34,602 nt of DNA from a virus. The notes below the pieces were generated by a model. It saw only the letters and a list, made by a program, of their open reading frames with translations. It did not search any database and was not told where the DNA came from. Positions 1 to 6,080 of this stretch are shown one piece after another. The position numbers were made by a program, and so were the translations under genes. The stretch's first letter is position 1. Every line of letters begins with the position of its first letter. The stretch lies in IMG/VR virus record IMGVR_UViG_3300017971_000564, positions 1 through 34,602 of that record; one strand, 5' to 3'.

Positions 1-237
1 CACCGCATACGCCACCGCACACGCCTCATACGCCACCGCAGACGCCACCGCAGCCACCGCCCCCGCCCCCGCCCCCGCCGCCCACTCCGCCGCACCCGCC
101 CCCCCCCCCGCCGCACCCGCCGCCGCACCCGCCACCGCACACGCCTCCTACGCCACCGCACACGCCACCGCACACGCCACCGCATCCGCCGCCGCACACG
201 CCGCATACGCCACCGCAGACGCCACCGCATCCGCCGC
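1..237 (+). repeat. Ala-codon tandem repeat (left end)
   Basis: Imperfect tandem units of GCC-ACC-GCA-CAC type, 6 to 12 bases long, encode Ala alternating with Thr, His, Tyr, Ser, Asp or Pro. The same repeat occupies 34381-34602. A stretch of about 40 bases near the start (from about base 12) matches the right-end repeat with one mismatch. This explains why an assembly could break here. Confidence 0.85.
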
Positions 238-421
238 CGCTCGACGCAAAACGCTGGCGCGGTGTGCGACCATCGCACGCCGTCGCATCCCGTGGTCGGT
301 GGTACGAGACAGGCTCGCTGCACTCGCGGCGGGGGGGGGGGAGAGCATGCCGGGCCATGTGGCCGACGTGACGCGGCTCCTGCCCGACCACAACGACGGA
401 GGGCCTGATGAGTGCGCCTGA
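2..421 (+). CDS. Ala-rich repeat protein, C-terminal part (rest at window end)
   Basis: This is the 3' part of an open frame that enters from base 2. The first 78 or so codons are an alternating Ala-X repeat (TAYATAHASYATADATA type). A unique tail follows, with 'CATIARRRIPWSVV' and the ending 'GGPDECA'. The N-terminal part is the gene starting at 34093. Phage proteins of this kind, sometimes labelled putative immunity proteins, have a conserved head, an Ala-rich middle and a short tail of the IVRxxIPW type, which fits here. The run of eleven G at 331-341 and the C-rich stretch near 100 look like poor sequence, so the exact frame is uncertain. The stop overlaps the next gene by 14 bases. Confidence 0.6.
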   Translation, partial: TAYATAHASYATADATAATAPAPAPAAHSAAPAPPPAAPAAAPATAHASYATAHATAHATASAAAHAAYATADATASAAARRKTLARCATIARRRIPWSVVRDRLAALAAGGGESMPGHVADVTRLLPDHNDGGPDECA

Positions 422-641
422 CATGCTGACGCCGGAGGAGTGGCAGGAGGCGTTCTGCGACCTTGTGCATCCAAGGACTACCGAAGAATGGCGCAACGAA
501 GCGGCCGAGAAGCTCCGCACCCACGACGCAGCCCAGCGGGCCGCCATTGCGAACTCACCTTGCCGGTGCATACGGGCAGGTAGCAAGATGTGCCCACCGT
601 GCAAGGCACGCGCCATCGCGGCGGGGGAGGGGGAGACGTGA
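408..641 (+). CDS. Small Cys-containing protein of unknown function, 77 aa
   Basis: The ATG at 408 overlaps the end of the repeat gene, and the stop overlaps the next start as GTGA. The first 50 residues are acidic and helical-looking. The C-terminal part carries CRC and CPPC (about residues 52-65), a possible zinc site. The protein ends AAGEGET, encoded by a G-rich tract that also acts as the ribosome binding site of the next gene. I do not recognise the family. Confidence 0.65.
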   Translation: MSAPDMLTPEEWQEAFCDLVHPRTTEEWRNEAAEKLRTHDAAQRAAIANSPCRCIRAGSKMCPPCKARAIAAGEGET

Positions 642-1024
642 GCACCGGAGCGTGCTGTTGCGTTGACGTAGACGAGCCGTATGCCGTTCTTCAACAGGGG
701 GTGATAGCGGCCAAGGGGCCAGAGGAATGTGGGGAGTGCGGCGCCGCCATCGAGCCCGGCGAGGACCACGAGTTCTTCCAGGGCACGATGCCCGGCGAGC
801 GCACCCCGCAGATCTACACGCACCGGACGTGCATGTTCTGCCTCGCCGTCCGCCGCGATTTCTTCTCCTGTGGCTGGTTCTTCGGGTCGATGCGCGAGGA
901 TTTCTACTCCTGCAACGGTTGGGACTACGCGGGCGAGTGGCCGGATGAGTCGTGGGTTGCCGTCGAGGAACAGGGCAAGGAGGATGCGGCCCGAGCCGAG
1001 AAGGAGGCCGCCGGTGGGCCGTAA
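638..1024 (+). CDS. Zinc-ribbon-like phage protein, 128 aa
   Basis: The GTG start at 638 overlaps the previous stop, with GGAGGGGGAGA just upstream. The protein has an N-terminal CCC, then ECGECGAAIEPGE, and later CMFC. This order (CxxCG, I-x-PGE, then a second CxxC before a helix) is typical of a common phage family of small putative zinc-binding proteins. The region FFSCGWFFGSMREDFYSC adds aromatic residues and two more Cys. The C-terminal 25 residues are charged. Function is unknown; metal binding is inferred from the cysteines. Confidence 0.75.
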   Translation: MSTGACCCVDVDEPYAVLQQGVIAAKGPEECGECGAAIEPGEDHEFFQGTMPGERTPQIYTHRTCMFCLAVRRDFFSCGWFFGSMREDFYSCNGWDYAGEWPDESWVAVEEQGKEDAARAEKEAAGGP

Positions 1025-1229
1025 GCGTTCACCCCCGGTTCCATGGGAAGGGAAGCCGGGGTGGCTCGACGTCGACTGCGGCTGCTGCGGCGGTCTCGAG
1101 TGGGGCGGCGAGTATCCCAGGGAATGCACCGCCTGCGGTGGCTCCGGTCGCTACGCGCTCCACGAGGAAACCGGGACGATCGCCCTCTATCCTGGTGGCC
1201 CGTTTCTAGGGAGCCTCCCGAATGGTTGA
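1014..1229 (+). CDS. DnaJ-type zinc-finger-like mini-protein, 71 aa
   Basis: The GTG at 1014 has AAGGAGG seven bases upstream and overlaps the previous gene. The protein contains DCGCCGG and, 13 residues later, ECTACGGSGR, the CxxCxGxG pattern of DnaJ-like zinc fingers. Such single-repeat proteins are frequent in phages and are thought to bind nucleic acid or protein. The role here is unknown. Confidence 0.7.
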   Translation: MGRKRSPPVPWEGKPGWLDVDCGCCGGLEWGGEYPRECTACGGSGRYALHEETGTIALYPGGPFLGSLPNG

Positions 1230-1479
1230 CCAGGCCGAACTCGACGCCCTTCGCGCGGAGCTTCAGCGTGCCCGCGCCGACGAGGCTCGCCACCGGAACC
1301 TTCACCGCCGCGCCGCCGAACTATGCGAGGCCGAGCGCATCGCCCACGATCGCATCCGCACGCCTGCCATCGCCGTTCGGAACGCCCTCCGCCGCATGAT
1401 GGCCGGGGGCGCGGTCCGCATCACCGACGAGGAGCTGGCCCCGCTCGAGCGGCTCCTCAGCGAAGGGTTGGAGGTCTAG
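1222..1479 (+). CDS. Helical protein of unknown function, 85 aa
   Basis: The ATG at 1222 overlaps the previous stop (ATGGTTGA). It is rich in Arg, Ala and Glu with long predicted helices; residues 1-45 have heptad-like spacing suited to a coiled coil. No catalytic motif is seen. It sits in the run of small early-type genes. Confidence 0.65.
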   Translation: MVDQAELDALRAELQRARADEARHRNLHRRAAELCEAERIAHDRIRTPAIAVRNALRRMMAGGAVRITDEELAPLERLLSEGLEV

Positions 1480-1480
1480 C

Positions 1481-1729
1481 GTGGCGCTCGGCGAGGAACA
1501 CCTGAAGGTCATCGACCAGGCATTCGGGAACGGCTGGCGCCAGTTCGTGCTGAAGCCAGGTTGCTCGGAGCACCCCGGGAAGTTCGAGGACGGCTGCTCG
1601 GACTGCATGCAGTGGTGGCTCCTTCGGCTGGTGCGCGACCTCGACCTCCAGAACGATGCCCTCCGGTCCATCACACGACAGGAGATGCGGCGCGGCCCCC
1701 TACGCCAGGGCCGTCGACCCGGCTGGTAG
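1481..1729 (+). CDS. Unknown protein with Cys/His cluster, 82 aa
   Basis: The GTG at 1481 comes two bases after the previous stop. The middle reads GCSEHPGKFEDGCSDCMQWW, a C-x2-H-x8-C-x2-C arrangement that could bind zinc. The rest is helical, and the C-terminus is Arg-rich. The family is not recognised. Confidence 0.6.
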   Translation: MALGEEHLKVIDQAFGNGWRQFVLKPGCSEHPGKFEDGCSDCMQWWLLRLVRDLDLQNDALRSITRQEMRRGPLRQGRRPGW

Positions 1730-1732
1730 AAT
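1724..1732 (+). promoter_or_regulatory. Candidate extended -10 promoter element
   Basis: TGGTAGAAT is an extended -10 (TGn plus TAGAAT). It ends five bases before the ATG at 1738, so a transcript from it would be leaderless or nearly so. No clear -35 is visible. Confidence 0.35.
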
Positions 1733-1737
1733 GCGGT

Positions 1738-1914
1738 ATGCCGACCCGTGCACAGCTGGCCGAGGCCGTGGTGGTGATGCGCCGCGCCCTCTCGTACTAC
1801 GTCGAACTCGGCCGTACGCCAACGGCATGGAAGGCCAACGGTCAGGACCGGGGGGCGGTGGCCCGCGAGGCGATCGCGGACGCCGACCGCATCATGGGAG
1901 CCCCCTCTGGTTGA
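1738..1914 (+). CDS. Small unknown protein, 58 aa
   Basis: The ATG at 1738 follows a TAGAAT box with no Shine-Dalgarno sequence, so leaderless initiation is possible. The protein (start MPTRAQLAEAV, end DRIMGAPSG) looks helical and has no recognisable motif. Codon third positions are strongly G/C, as in its neighbours. Confidence 0.5.
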   Translation: MPTRAQLAEAVVVMRRALSYYVELGRTPTAWKANGQDRGAVAREAIADADRIMGAPSG

Positions 1915-1975
1915 CGTCGCTCCTCTGGCCGTTACTGGCCCTGGGGTATATCCTGCGCGCAGGAGGGAGTTGAAC

Positions 1976-2263
1976 ATGGCGAAGAAGAAGAAGACACCGG
2001 CGAAGAAGAAGGCCCCCAAGAAGGCCGCGTCGACCAAGGGGAAGAGCGGACTCCAGAAGGACCCGCCCCCGAAGCCGAAGCCCGAGCCCAAGGCGGTCGA
2101 GCCCCGCAAGCCCGGCCCCGCCGAGGTCGCGCTGCTCGAGTGCGTGGGGAAGGTCCAGGCGGCCGCCGCCGAGGCCCGGCATCCTCGCGTCAAGCAGCTG
2201 CTGGGCAACGACGGGCGCAAGCTCGCGGCCCACGCGAAGGCCGTCGCCGCCTACGGCGAGTGA
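1976..2263 (+). CDS. Lys/Pro/Ala-rich basic protein, 95 aa
   Basis: The ATG at 1976 has AGGAGGG eight bases upstream; a TTG six bases earlier is the alternative. Residues 1-30 are a lysine-rich tail with KKKTPAKKK and KKAP motifs, like histone H1 or bacterial HU-type tails. Residues 30-45 are Pro/Lys-rich, and the last 50 form an Ala-rich helical region. Non-specific DNA binding is a reasonable inference. A 61-base gap precedes the gene, and a TATATC box at 1947 could be a promoter, without a good -35. Confidence 0.65.
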   Translation: MAKKKKTPAKKKAPKKAASTKGKSGLQKDPPPKPKPEPKAVEPRKPGPAEVALLECVGKVQAAAAEARHPRVKQLLGNDGRKLAAHAKAVAAYGE

Positions 2264-2412
2264 CCGCCGGCTCGCGGCCATTCCGGGACGTGCTCTGGTG
2301 CTCCGCCTGCAAGGAGGCGTACTGGAGCCGCCCCAACTCTAACCGTTGCCCCGCCTGCGGGCGGGCGGGGAAGAAGCGGTCAGACCGCCCGCGTGCGAGG
2401 AGACGGCGATGA
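2260..2412 (+). CDS. Zinc-ribbon mini-protein, 50 aa
   Basis: The GTG at 2260 overlaps the previous stop (GTGA). CSAC and CPAC, 15 residues apart, form a classic zinc ribbon, followed by a very basic C-terminal tail (KKRSDRPRARRRR). This resembles small phage-encoded nucleic-acid-binding ribbons. It ends in an ATGA overlap with the next gene. Confidence 0.6.
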   Translation: MTAGSRPFRDVLWCSACKEAYWSRPNSNRCPACGRAGKKRSDRPRARRRR

Positions 2413-2573
2413 CCGACAAGAAGAAGGGCGCCCTCATCTGCGCCAACTGCGGCGCGGACCTGGACCCCGCCACGCGGGCCGCACACCGCTGCCCCGAGCC
2501 CAAGGCCAAGCTGGCCGCGGTCCCCAAGCCGGATGCCAAGCCCAAGCCCGGCCCCACCGACGACGACGGCTGA
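2409..2573 (+). CDS. Zinc-knuckle-like mini-protein, 54 aa
   Basis: The ATG at 2409 overlaps the previous stop. It has CANCGADLDPATRAAHRCP, a C-x2-C plus H-x-C site, and then a Lys/Pro-rich tail (KPDAKPKPGPTDDDG). The tail composition recalls the 1976 and 3062 proteins. Function is unknown. Confidence 0.6.
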   Translation: MTDKKKGALICANCGADLDPATRAAHRCPEPKAKLAAVPKPDAKPKPGPTDDDG

Positions 2574-2748
2574 ACCCCACCGGCACGACTGGCGCTGGGT
2601 CGTCCAGTTCGTGCCCGGGGACATCACGCAGCAGCGCCTCGTCTGCGCTACCTGTGACGCCGTGACCTCGCTCCCCGTCTGCCGTCCCCAGCGCGCCTGC
2701 CGCGACTGCGACGACCCACACTGCCCCTGCCTATGCCACCTACCCTGA
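2533..2748 (+). CDS. Cys-rich zinc-ribbon-like protein, 71 aa
   Basis: The nearest plausible start is the ATG at 2533, inside the previous gene, so the first 14 codons are dual coding. No ribosome binding site is visible, and a GTG at 2611 is the fallback. The part after the overlap reads HRHDWRW...VCATCDA and ends with a dense cluster of Cys and His (CRDCDDPHCPCLCHLP). HxWxW followed by CxxC is common in small phage proteins. The start is uncertain but the frame is convincing. Confidence 0.55.
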   Translation: MPSPSPAPPTTTAEPHRHDWRWVVQFVPGDITQQRLVCATCDAVTSLPVCRPQRACRDCDDPHCPCLCHLP

Positions 2749-2972
2749 CCCGCTTCCTCCGCGGCCCCCTCGACGGGCTCCTCATGCCCCTCAACGAGGC
2801 CCCGGATCTCATCGGCTTCGAGCAGGGCTGCGCCGGCTACACCGCGGTCTACGTTGCCGTCTGGGACGAGCCCCGGGCGCCAGAGTTCCCAGAGGTCGCC
2901 CTCCGGATCTACCGCTTCGACCGCTACGAGTCCAACGCCCCGCCCCCCTACACGACCTCACGCCCCGTATAG
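2733..2972 (+). CDS. Small unknown phage protein, 79 aa
   Basis: The ATG at 2733 overlaps the previous gene by 16 bases. The protein starts with FLRGPLDGLLMPLNEAPD and has an aromatic middle (YTAVYVAVW, RIYRFDRYES), suggesting a compact beta fold. Proteins with an N-terminal GPLDG motif are common in phages and uncharacterised. Confidence 0.6.
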   Translation: MPPTLTRFLRGPLDGLLMPLNEAPDLIGFEQGCAGYTAVYVAVWDEPRAPEFPEVALRIYRFDRYESNAPPPYTTSRPV

Positions 2973-2990
2973 CGTGGGCGACCATGCGGC

Positions 2991-3019
2991 TGGACCGCCC
3001 CAGACCTACCGTGTAAGAT
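2991..3019 (+). promoter_or_regulatory. Candidate sigma-70-like promoter
   Basis: TGGACC at 2991-2996 (four of six to TTGACA) is separated by 17 bases from TAAGAT at 3014-3019 (four of six to TATAAT). It lies in the only sizable gap between 2972 and 3062 and would drive the genes from 3062 on. Confidence 0.4.
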
Positions 3020-3061
3020 CTCTGCACACCAACCCGAACCGCTACCATGGGAGCACCTACC

Positions 3062-3331
3062 ATGAGCGACGACCCCAAGAAGCCCGAGGCCCCGAAGGAC
3101 CGCAAGAAGCCCGAGCGCGTGAAGGCGCTCTACTTCGTCGGGAAGTGGCACGACAAGCAGAAGGGCCTGGTCGAGGTCCTGGGCACGGCCGAGAGCAACG
3201 TCGACGCCGAGACGAAGATCGCCAGCGGCATGGTCGCGCCGAATGGCGAGTTCTTCGCGGTGGCGATCCGGCCGGCCATCCTGGTCGAGACGAAGCAGAA
3301 GCCGATCGTCACGGCGAAGAGGGTTCAGTAG
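3062..3331 (+). CDS. Charged protein of unknown function, 89 aa
   Basis: The ATG at 3062 is preferred because GGGAG lies eight bases upstream. The in-frame ATG at 3047 would add five residues and lacks a ribosome binding site. The first 22 residues are Lys/Pro/Asp-rich (SDDPKKPEAPKDRKKPERVK). The remainder looks like a compact alpha/beta domain (ALYFVGKW..., FFAVAIRPAILVETKQKP). No family is recognised. Confidence 0.6.
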   Translation: MSDDPKKPEAPKDRKKPERVKALYFVGKWHDKQKGLVEVLGTAESNVDAETKIASGMVAPNGEFFAVAIRPAILVETKQKPIVTAKRVQ

Positions 3332-3774
3332 TGAGCGAACCGAAGGCCGACGCCTACGAGGACCTCGTTCAGCTTGACACGATGCGCGAGCTGCGCATGG
3401 ACCTGGACGCCCTCCGGGAAACTGCGACGATGACCAATAACCACGAAGCAAACGCCCAGCTAAAGGTCGGCGTTGCCGTCTGCATGGGGCTCGAGGCCAT
3501 CGTCCAGCGGCTCGATGCTCTCCGGGAGGGCAGCCGCCTGAACCGGCCACCGGCCACCGGTCAGCGGCCCGGGGCACCGGGACTGATGGCGCGCGTCTGC
3601 AAGCCGAAGCGCCACGCGCGCCCCGCACGGGGCTGGGCGTGCGTCGACGCGGAAACCGGCCAGATCTGCATTCACAACGTGTACGGCACGAGGGGCGACG
3701 CCAACATAGCGATGAAGGAGAGCCCCAGCTTCTACTCCCGGGTGGTCCGCATCCGCGTCGAGGAGGTCCAGTGA
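3331..3774 (+). CDS. Unknown protein with helical N-terminus, 147 aa
   Basis: The GTG at 3331 shares one base with the previous stop. Residues 1-70 look like a helical coiled-coil-like segment. Residues 85-147 form a separate basic, beta-rich segment (ARPARGWACVDAETGQICI...). The gene ends in a GTGA overlap. Function is unknown. Confidence 0.6.
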   Translation: MSEPKADAYEDLVQLDTMRELRMDLDALRETATMTNNHEANAQLKVGVAVCMGLEAIVQRLDALREGSRLNRPPATGQRPGAPGLMARVCKPKRHARPARGWACVDAETGQICIHNVYGTRGDANIAMKESPSFYSRVVRIRVEEVQ

Positions 3775-3872
3775 AGCGCCTGTGGGCCGCCCGCGACGAC
3801 TGGATGGCCCCGCTGTTCCTCGGCCTGAAGCTGGGGGCGGCGCTCGGCCTGGCCACGGCGCTGGTGCTGTGA
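3771..3872 (+). CDS. Single-span membrane peptide, 33 aa
   Basis: The GTG at 3771 overlaps the previous stop. After a basic start (VKRLWAARDDW) nearly the whole peptide is hydrophobic (APLFLGLKLGAALGLATALVL), suited to one transmembrane helix. Small peptides of this sort in phages can be holins or membrane regulators, but nothing more specific can be said. The 3' end holds an 18-base sequence that recurs at 3884-3901. Confidence 0.45.
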   Translation: MKRLWAARDDWMAPLFLGLKLGAALGLATALVL

Positions 3873-3901
3873 TGCTCGACGTGGCTCGGCCTGGCCACGG
3901 C
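3842..3901 (+). repeat. 18-base direct repeat
   Basis: GCTCGGCCTGGCCACGGC occurs at 3842-3859 and again at 3884-3901, 42 bases apart. The flanking genes at 3771 and 3916 also both begin with the codons for VKR-W. This suggests a small local duplication. Confidence 0.6.
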
Positions 3902-3915
3902 CGGGGCTGCTCCCC

Positions 3916-4077
3916 GTGAAGCGCTGGGTGCGCCCCCGCTGTATGCGAATCCCCTGGGTGCCGAAGTGGCTCCGCGACCACCTGCGCGGTGCCGCTTCCT
4001 TCCGCTCTGCCCTATACGGCCCAGGCGTTCCCACGCTGAAGGGCTCGGCCTGCTACCGGGCGAGCTGCGGCGAATGA
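3916..4077 (+). CDS. Small basic protein, 53 aa, doubtful
   Basis: The GTG at 3916 and the ATGA overlap with the next gene at 4074 are typical of this genome. The product (start VKRWVRPRCMRIPWVPKWL) is basic, with Cys at both ends and no recognised motif. It may serve to couple translation into the ParB-like gene. Confidence 0.4.
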   Translation: MKRWVRPRCMRIPWVPKWLRDHLRGAASFRSALYGPGVPTLKGSACYRASCGE

Positions 4078-4730
4078 AGATCCGCGACCGCATCCGCGAA
4101 CTGCGCCGCGTCCGGGCCGGCGACCTCGCCCCCCACCCCCGCAACTGGCGCACACACCCCAAGGCCCAGCAGGAGGCCCTACGCGGCCTCCTCGCCGAGA
4201 TCGGCTACGCCGACGCCCTCCTCGCCCGCGAACTCGACGACGGCACGTTGCAGCTGGTTGACGGCCACCTGCGGGCCGAGACCACCCCCGACCAGGAGGT
4301 CCCGGTCCTCGTGCTCGACCTCGACGAGGGGGAGGCCAACAAGCTCCTGGCGACCCTGGATCCCCTGGCGGCCCTAGCGGGCCGCGACGAGGAGGCCCTG
4401 GCCGATCTACTGGGGACCATCGAGAGCGACTCCGAGGCCCTCCAAGGGCTCCTGAGCGGCCTTTCCGAGGACGCCGGCCGCTTCGACCCCGATGCCGGGT
4501 CCATGCCTCCGCTCGGCGGCGAGGGGGGCTCGGCGGGGGCCGGATACCGCCTGATGACCTTCACGGTCTCCGACGACCAGCACGAGGCCATCGAGCGCGC
4601 CCTGACGGTCGCCCTGACCGGCGAAATGATGGGGGACCCCGACGAGGGCGAGAACGAGAACCAGAAGGGGAACGCGCTCCACCGGCTCGCGCTCCGCTAC
4701 CTCGAGCGTGCGGAGGCGAAGGGTGGGTAG
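4074..4730 (+). CDS. ParB/Srx-fold nuclease-like protein, 218 aa
   Basis: The ATG at 4074 overlaps the previous stop. Residues 15-125 match the ParB N-terminal (ParB/Srx) fold: LAPHPRNWRTHP, LLAEIGYADALLA, then LVDGHLRAE, the position of the conserved G-x-HR loop. VPVLVLDLDEGEANKLLATLDP and LLGTI follow. A Gly/Ser-rich linker (about 140-160) leads to a C-terminal domain with YRLMTFTVSDDQHEAIERAL. Phage proteins of this type are often encoded just before a DNA-modification gene or the terminase, as here. Nuclease or NTP-binding activity is possible. Partitioning is unlikely in a packaged lytic phage. Confidence 0.85.
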   Translation: MKIRDRIRELRRVRAGDLAPHPRNWRTHPKAQQEALRGLLAEIGYADALLARELDDGTLQLVDGHLRAETTPDQEVPVLVLDLDEGEANKLLATLDPLAALAGRDEEALADLLGTIESDSEALQGLLSGLSEDAGRFDPDAGSMPPLGGEGGSAGAGYRLMTFTVSDDQHEAIERALTVALTGEMMGDPDEGENENQKGNALHRLALRYLERAEAKGG

Positions 4731-5502
4731 GGCCAAGGACATCCGCGTGGAGCCGATCGCGGCCTCCGATGCGGTCCGGATCGTCCGGAAGCTCCACTAC
4801 AGCGGGAAGGTCGTCCAGAACTCCCAGGTGCACCTCGGGGTCTTCCTCGACGGCCGGTGCGGGGGCGCCCTCCAGCTCGGCCCCTCGATGGACAAGCGGA
4901 AGATGATCGGGCTGGTGGCGGGAACGGAATGGAACGAGTTCCTGGAGCTGAACCGCCTCGCCCTGGCGGACTGGCTCCCGCGGAACTCGGAGAGCCGAGT
5001 CATCGCCGTCACCATGAGGATACTGCGGCGCCACTACCCGTGGCTCAAGTGGGTCGTGTCGTACGCCGACGCCACGCAATGCGGGGACGGCACGATCTAC
5101 CGGGCCTCCGGCTTCGTCCTCACGATGATCAAGCGGAACTCCCAGATCTACGGATTCCCCGACGGGACGGTGGCGCACAAGATGGTGTTCGAGACCGCGC
5201 GCCCGACTCCGCAGCAGCGGAAGCTCCGCGGCCGCCTCGGGATGCAGACGGCGCCGGTCACGAAGCTCCTGCGCGCGGCTGGCGCGGAGCAGCTCGAGGG
5301 GTTCCAGCTCCGGTATATCTACTTTCTCCAGCCGAAGGAGCGAGCGAACCTGACGGTGCCTGAACTCCCATACGATGCGATCCGGGAGGCGGGCGCGACG
5401 ATGTACAAGGGCATACGCGGCGGAAGCAAAGACAGCGTTGCGGCCTCCAACCAGGAGGCAGAGGGCGGTGCAACTCCGACCTCGCCGCTCGACGATGCGT
5501 AG
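4723..5502 (+). CDS. Mom-family DNA modification protein, 259 aa
   Basis: The GTG at 4723 has GGAGG six bases upstream, a better fit than the GTG at 4708. The protein has the hallmark blocks of the Mom-like group: KLHYSGKVVQNSQVHLGVFLDG (23-44), QLGPSMDKRK (51-60), EFLELNRLALADWLPRNSES (72-91) and SYADATQCGDGTIYRASGF (113-131). Phage Mu Mom has a GNAT-related fold and converts adenine to a carbamoylmethyl derivative, protecting DNA from restriction enzymes. Family membership is clear by sequence pattern; the exact modification is inferred. The C-terminal 60 residues are variable. It overlaps the ParB-like gene by eight bases, so the two are probably co-translated. Confidence 0.88.
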   Translation: MGRAKDIRVEPIAASDAVRIVRKLHYSGKVVQNSQVHLGVFLDGRCGGALQLGPSMDKRKMIGLVAGTEWNEFLELNRLALADWLPRNSESRVIAVTMRILRRHYPWLKWVVSYADATQCGDGTIYRASGFVLTMIKRNSQIYGFPDGTVAHKMVFETARPTPQQRKLRGRLGMQTAPVTKLLRAAGAEQLEGFQLRYIYFLQPKERANLTVPELPYDAIREAGATMYKGIRGGSKDSVAASNQEAEGGATPTSPLDDA

Positions 5503-5680
5503 GTTCCGATACTGCGGCGCGCATCCATGCGCGAGCCCCCGTGGCTGCTACCCGATCGAGGTCGGGCGCTGGGGCTGGCTGCTGCGCATGCTGGGCCTCG
5601 CGCCGCTCTGCCCATACTGCCGGAAGGCGACGGGGCGTAGGTTCGTGCGTGGATGGTTGGAGCGTCCGCGAGTAGGCTGA
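5495..5680 (+). CDS. Small Cys-rich protein, 61 aa
   Basis: The ATG at 5495 overlaps the end of the Mom-like gene. It is basic, with Cys at residues 7, 12 and 17 and a later CPYC, plus a hydrophobic centre (WGWLLRMLGLAPL). It is probably a metal-binding mini-protein, perhaps membrane-associated. The family is not recognised. Confidence 0.5.
   Translation: MRRFRYCGAHPCASPRGCYPIEVGRWGWLLRMLGLAPLCPYCRKATGRRFVRGWLERPRVG
5650..5678 (+). promoter_or_regulatory. Candidate promoter giving a near-leaderless start
   Basis: TGGATG (5650-5655), a 17-base spacer and TAGGCT (5673-5678) precede the ATG at 5685 by six bases. Transcription starting seven bases after the -10 would begin on the start codon. 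TAGGCT also occurs as the -10 box before the tail tube gene. Confidence 0.4.
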
Positions 5681-5684
5681 GGGC

Positions 5685-6080
5685 ATGAAGTACGCGAAGC
5701 TGGTCGGACCCCACTCCGAACTCCTCGGGCATGGCTACGAGGTCGGGGACCTCCTGGCGATCTTCGATGACGCGGTCCTCGGCGGCCGGCCGTTCAGCGA
5801 CTGGCCGGGGCTGCGGGCCTTCAACTTCGTGCCCATCACGGAGCCCGAGGCCGCGGACCTCGCGAACCTCATCCCGAACGAGGAGGATGGGGAGGCCCTC
5901 CCGCGGGCCACGCTCGACGCCTCCGCCCTCCAGGCCGTGGCCACGGTCCCGGCCGATTGGGACTCCTCGGAGAAGTTCGCGGTCGCCGAACCCATCGCGA
6001 AGGCCCCCAAGCTCTCGGACGTGGTACGCCTCAAGGCCGGGGTGAAGCCCAGGTCGGTCGTGGAGCTACTCGGTGGCTGA
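5685..6080 (+). CDS. Unknown virion-region protein, 131 aa
   Basis: The ATG at 5685 follows a TAGGCT box. The protein is acidic, with an N-terminal domain (KYAKLVGPHSELLGHGYEVGDLLAIFDD) and a C-terminal segment KLSDVVRLKAGVKPRSVVELLGG. It overlaps the spike gene by eight bases, which suggests a structural or accessory role. No family is recognised. Confidence 0.65.
   Translation: MKYAKLVGPHSELLGHGYEVGDLLAIFDDAVLGGRPFSDWPGLRAFNFVPITEPEAADLANLIPNEEDGEALPRATLDASALQAVATVPADWDSSEKFAVAEPIAKAPKLSDVVRLKAGVKPRSVVELLGG

Noticed and set aside
1-240. CRISPR-like or origin-like array at the ends
   Set aside because: The units are codon-based (6 to 12 bases), in frame, with no spacers, and fit an Ala-rich protein.
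26-1129. Minus-strand frame with CGGVCGG repeats
   Set aside because: It is the antisense image of the Ala-codon repeat and small + strand genes.
1911-1952. TTGACG and TATATC as a promoter before the basic protein
   Set aside because: The spacer is about 30 bases, too long for a sigma-70-type promoter.
2347-2370. CCCCGCC/GGCGGGG hairpin
   Set aside because: It lies inside a short coding gene whose cysteine codons create it. There is no sign of a terminator role.
3872-3919. 15-codon ORF (MLDVARPGH...)
   Set aside because: Too short to judge. It could be a coupling leader for the 3916 gene, but there is no ribosome binding site.
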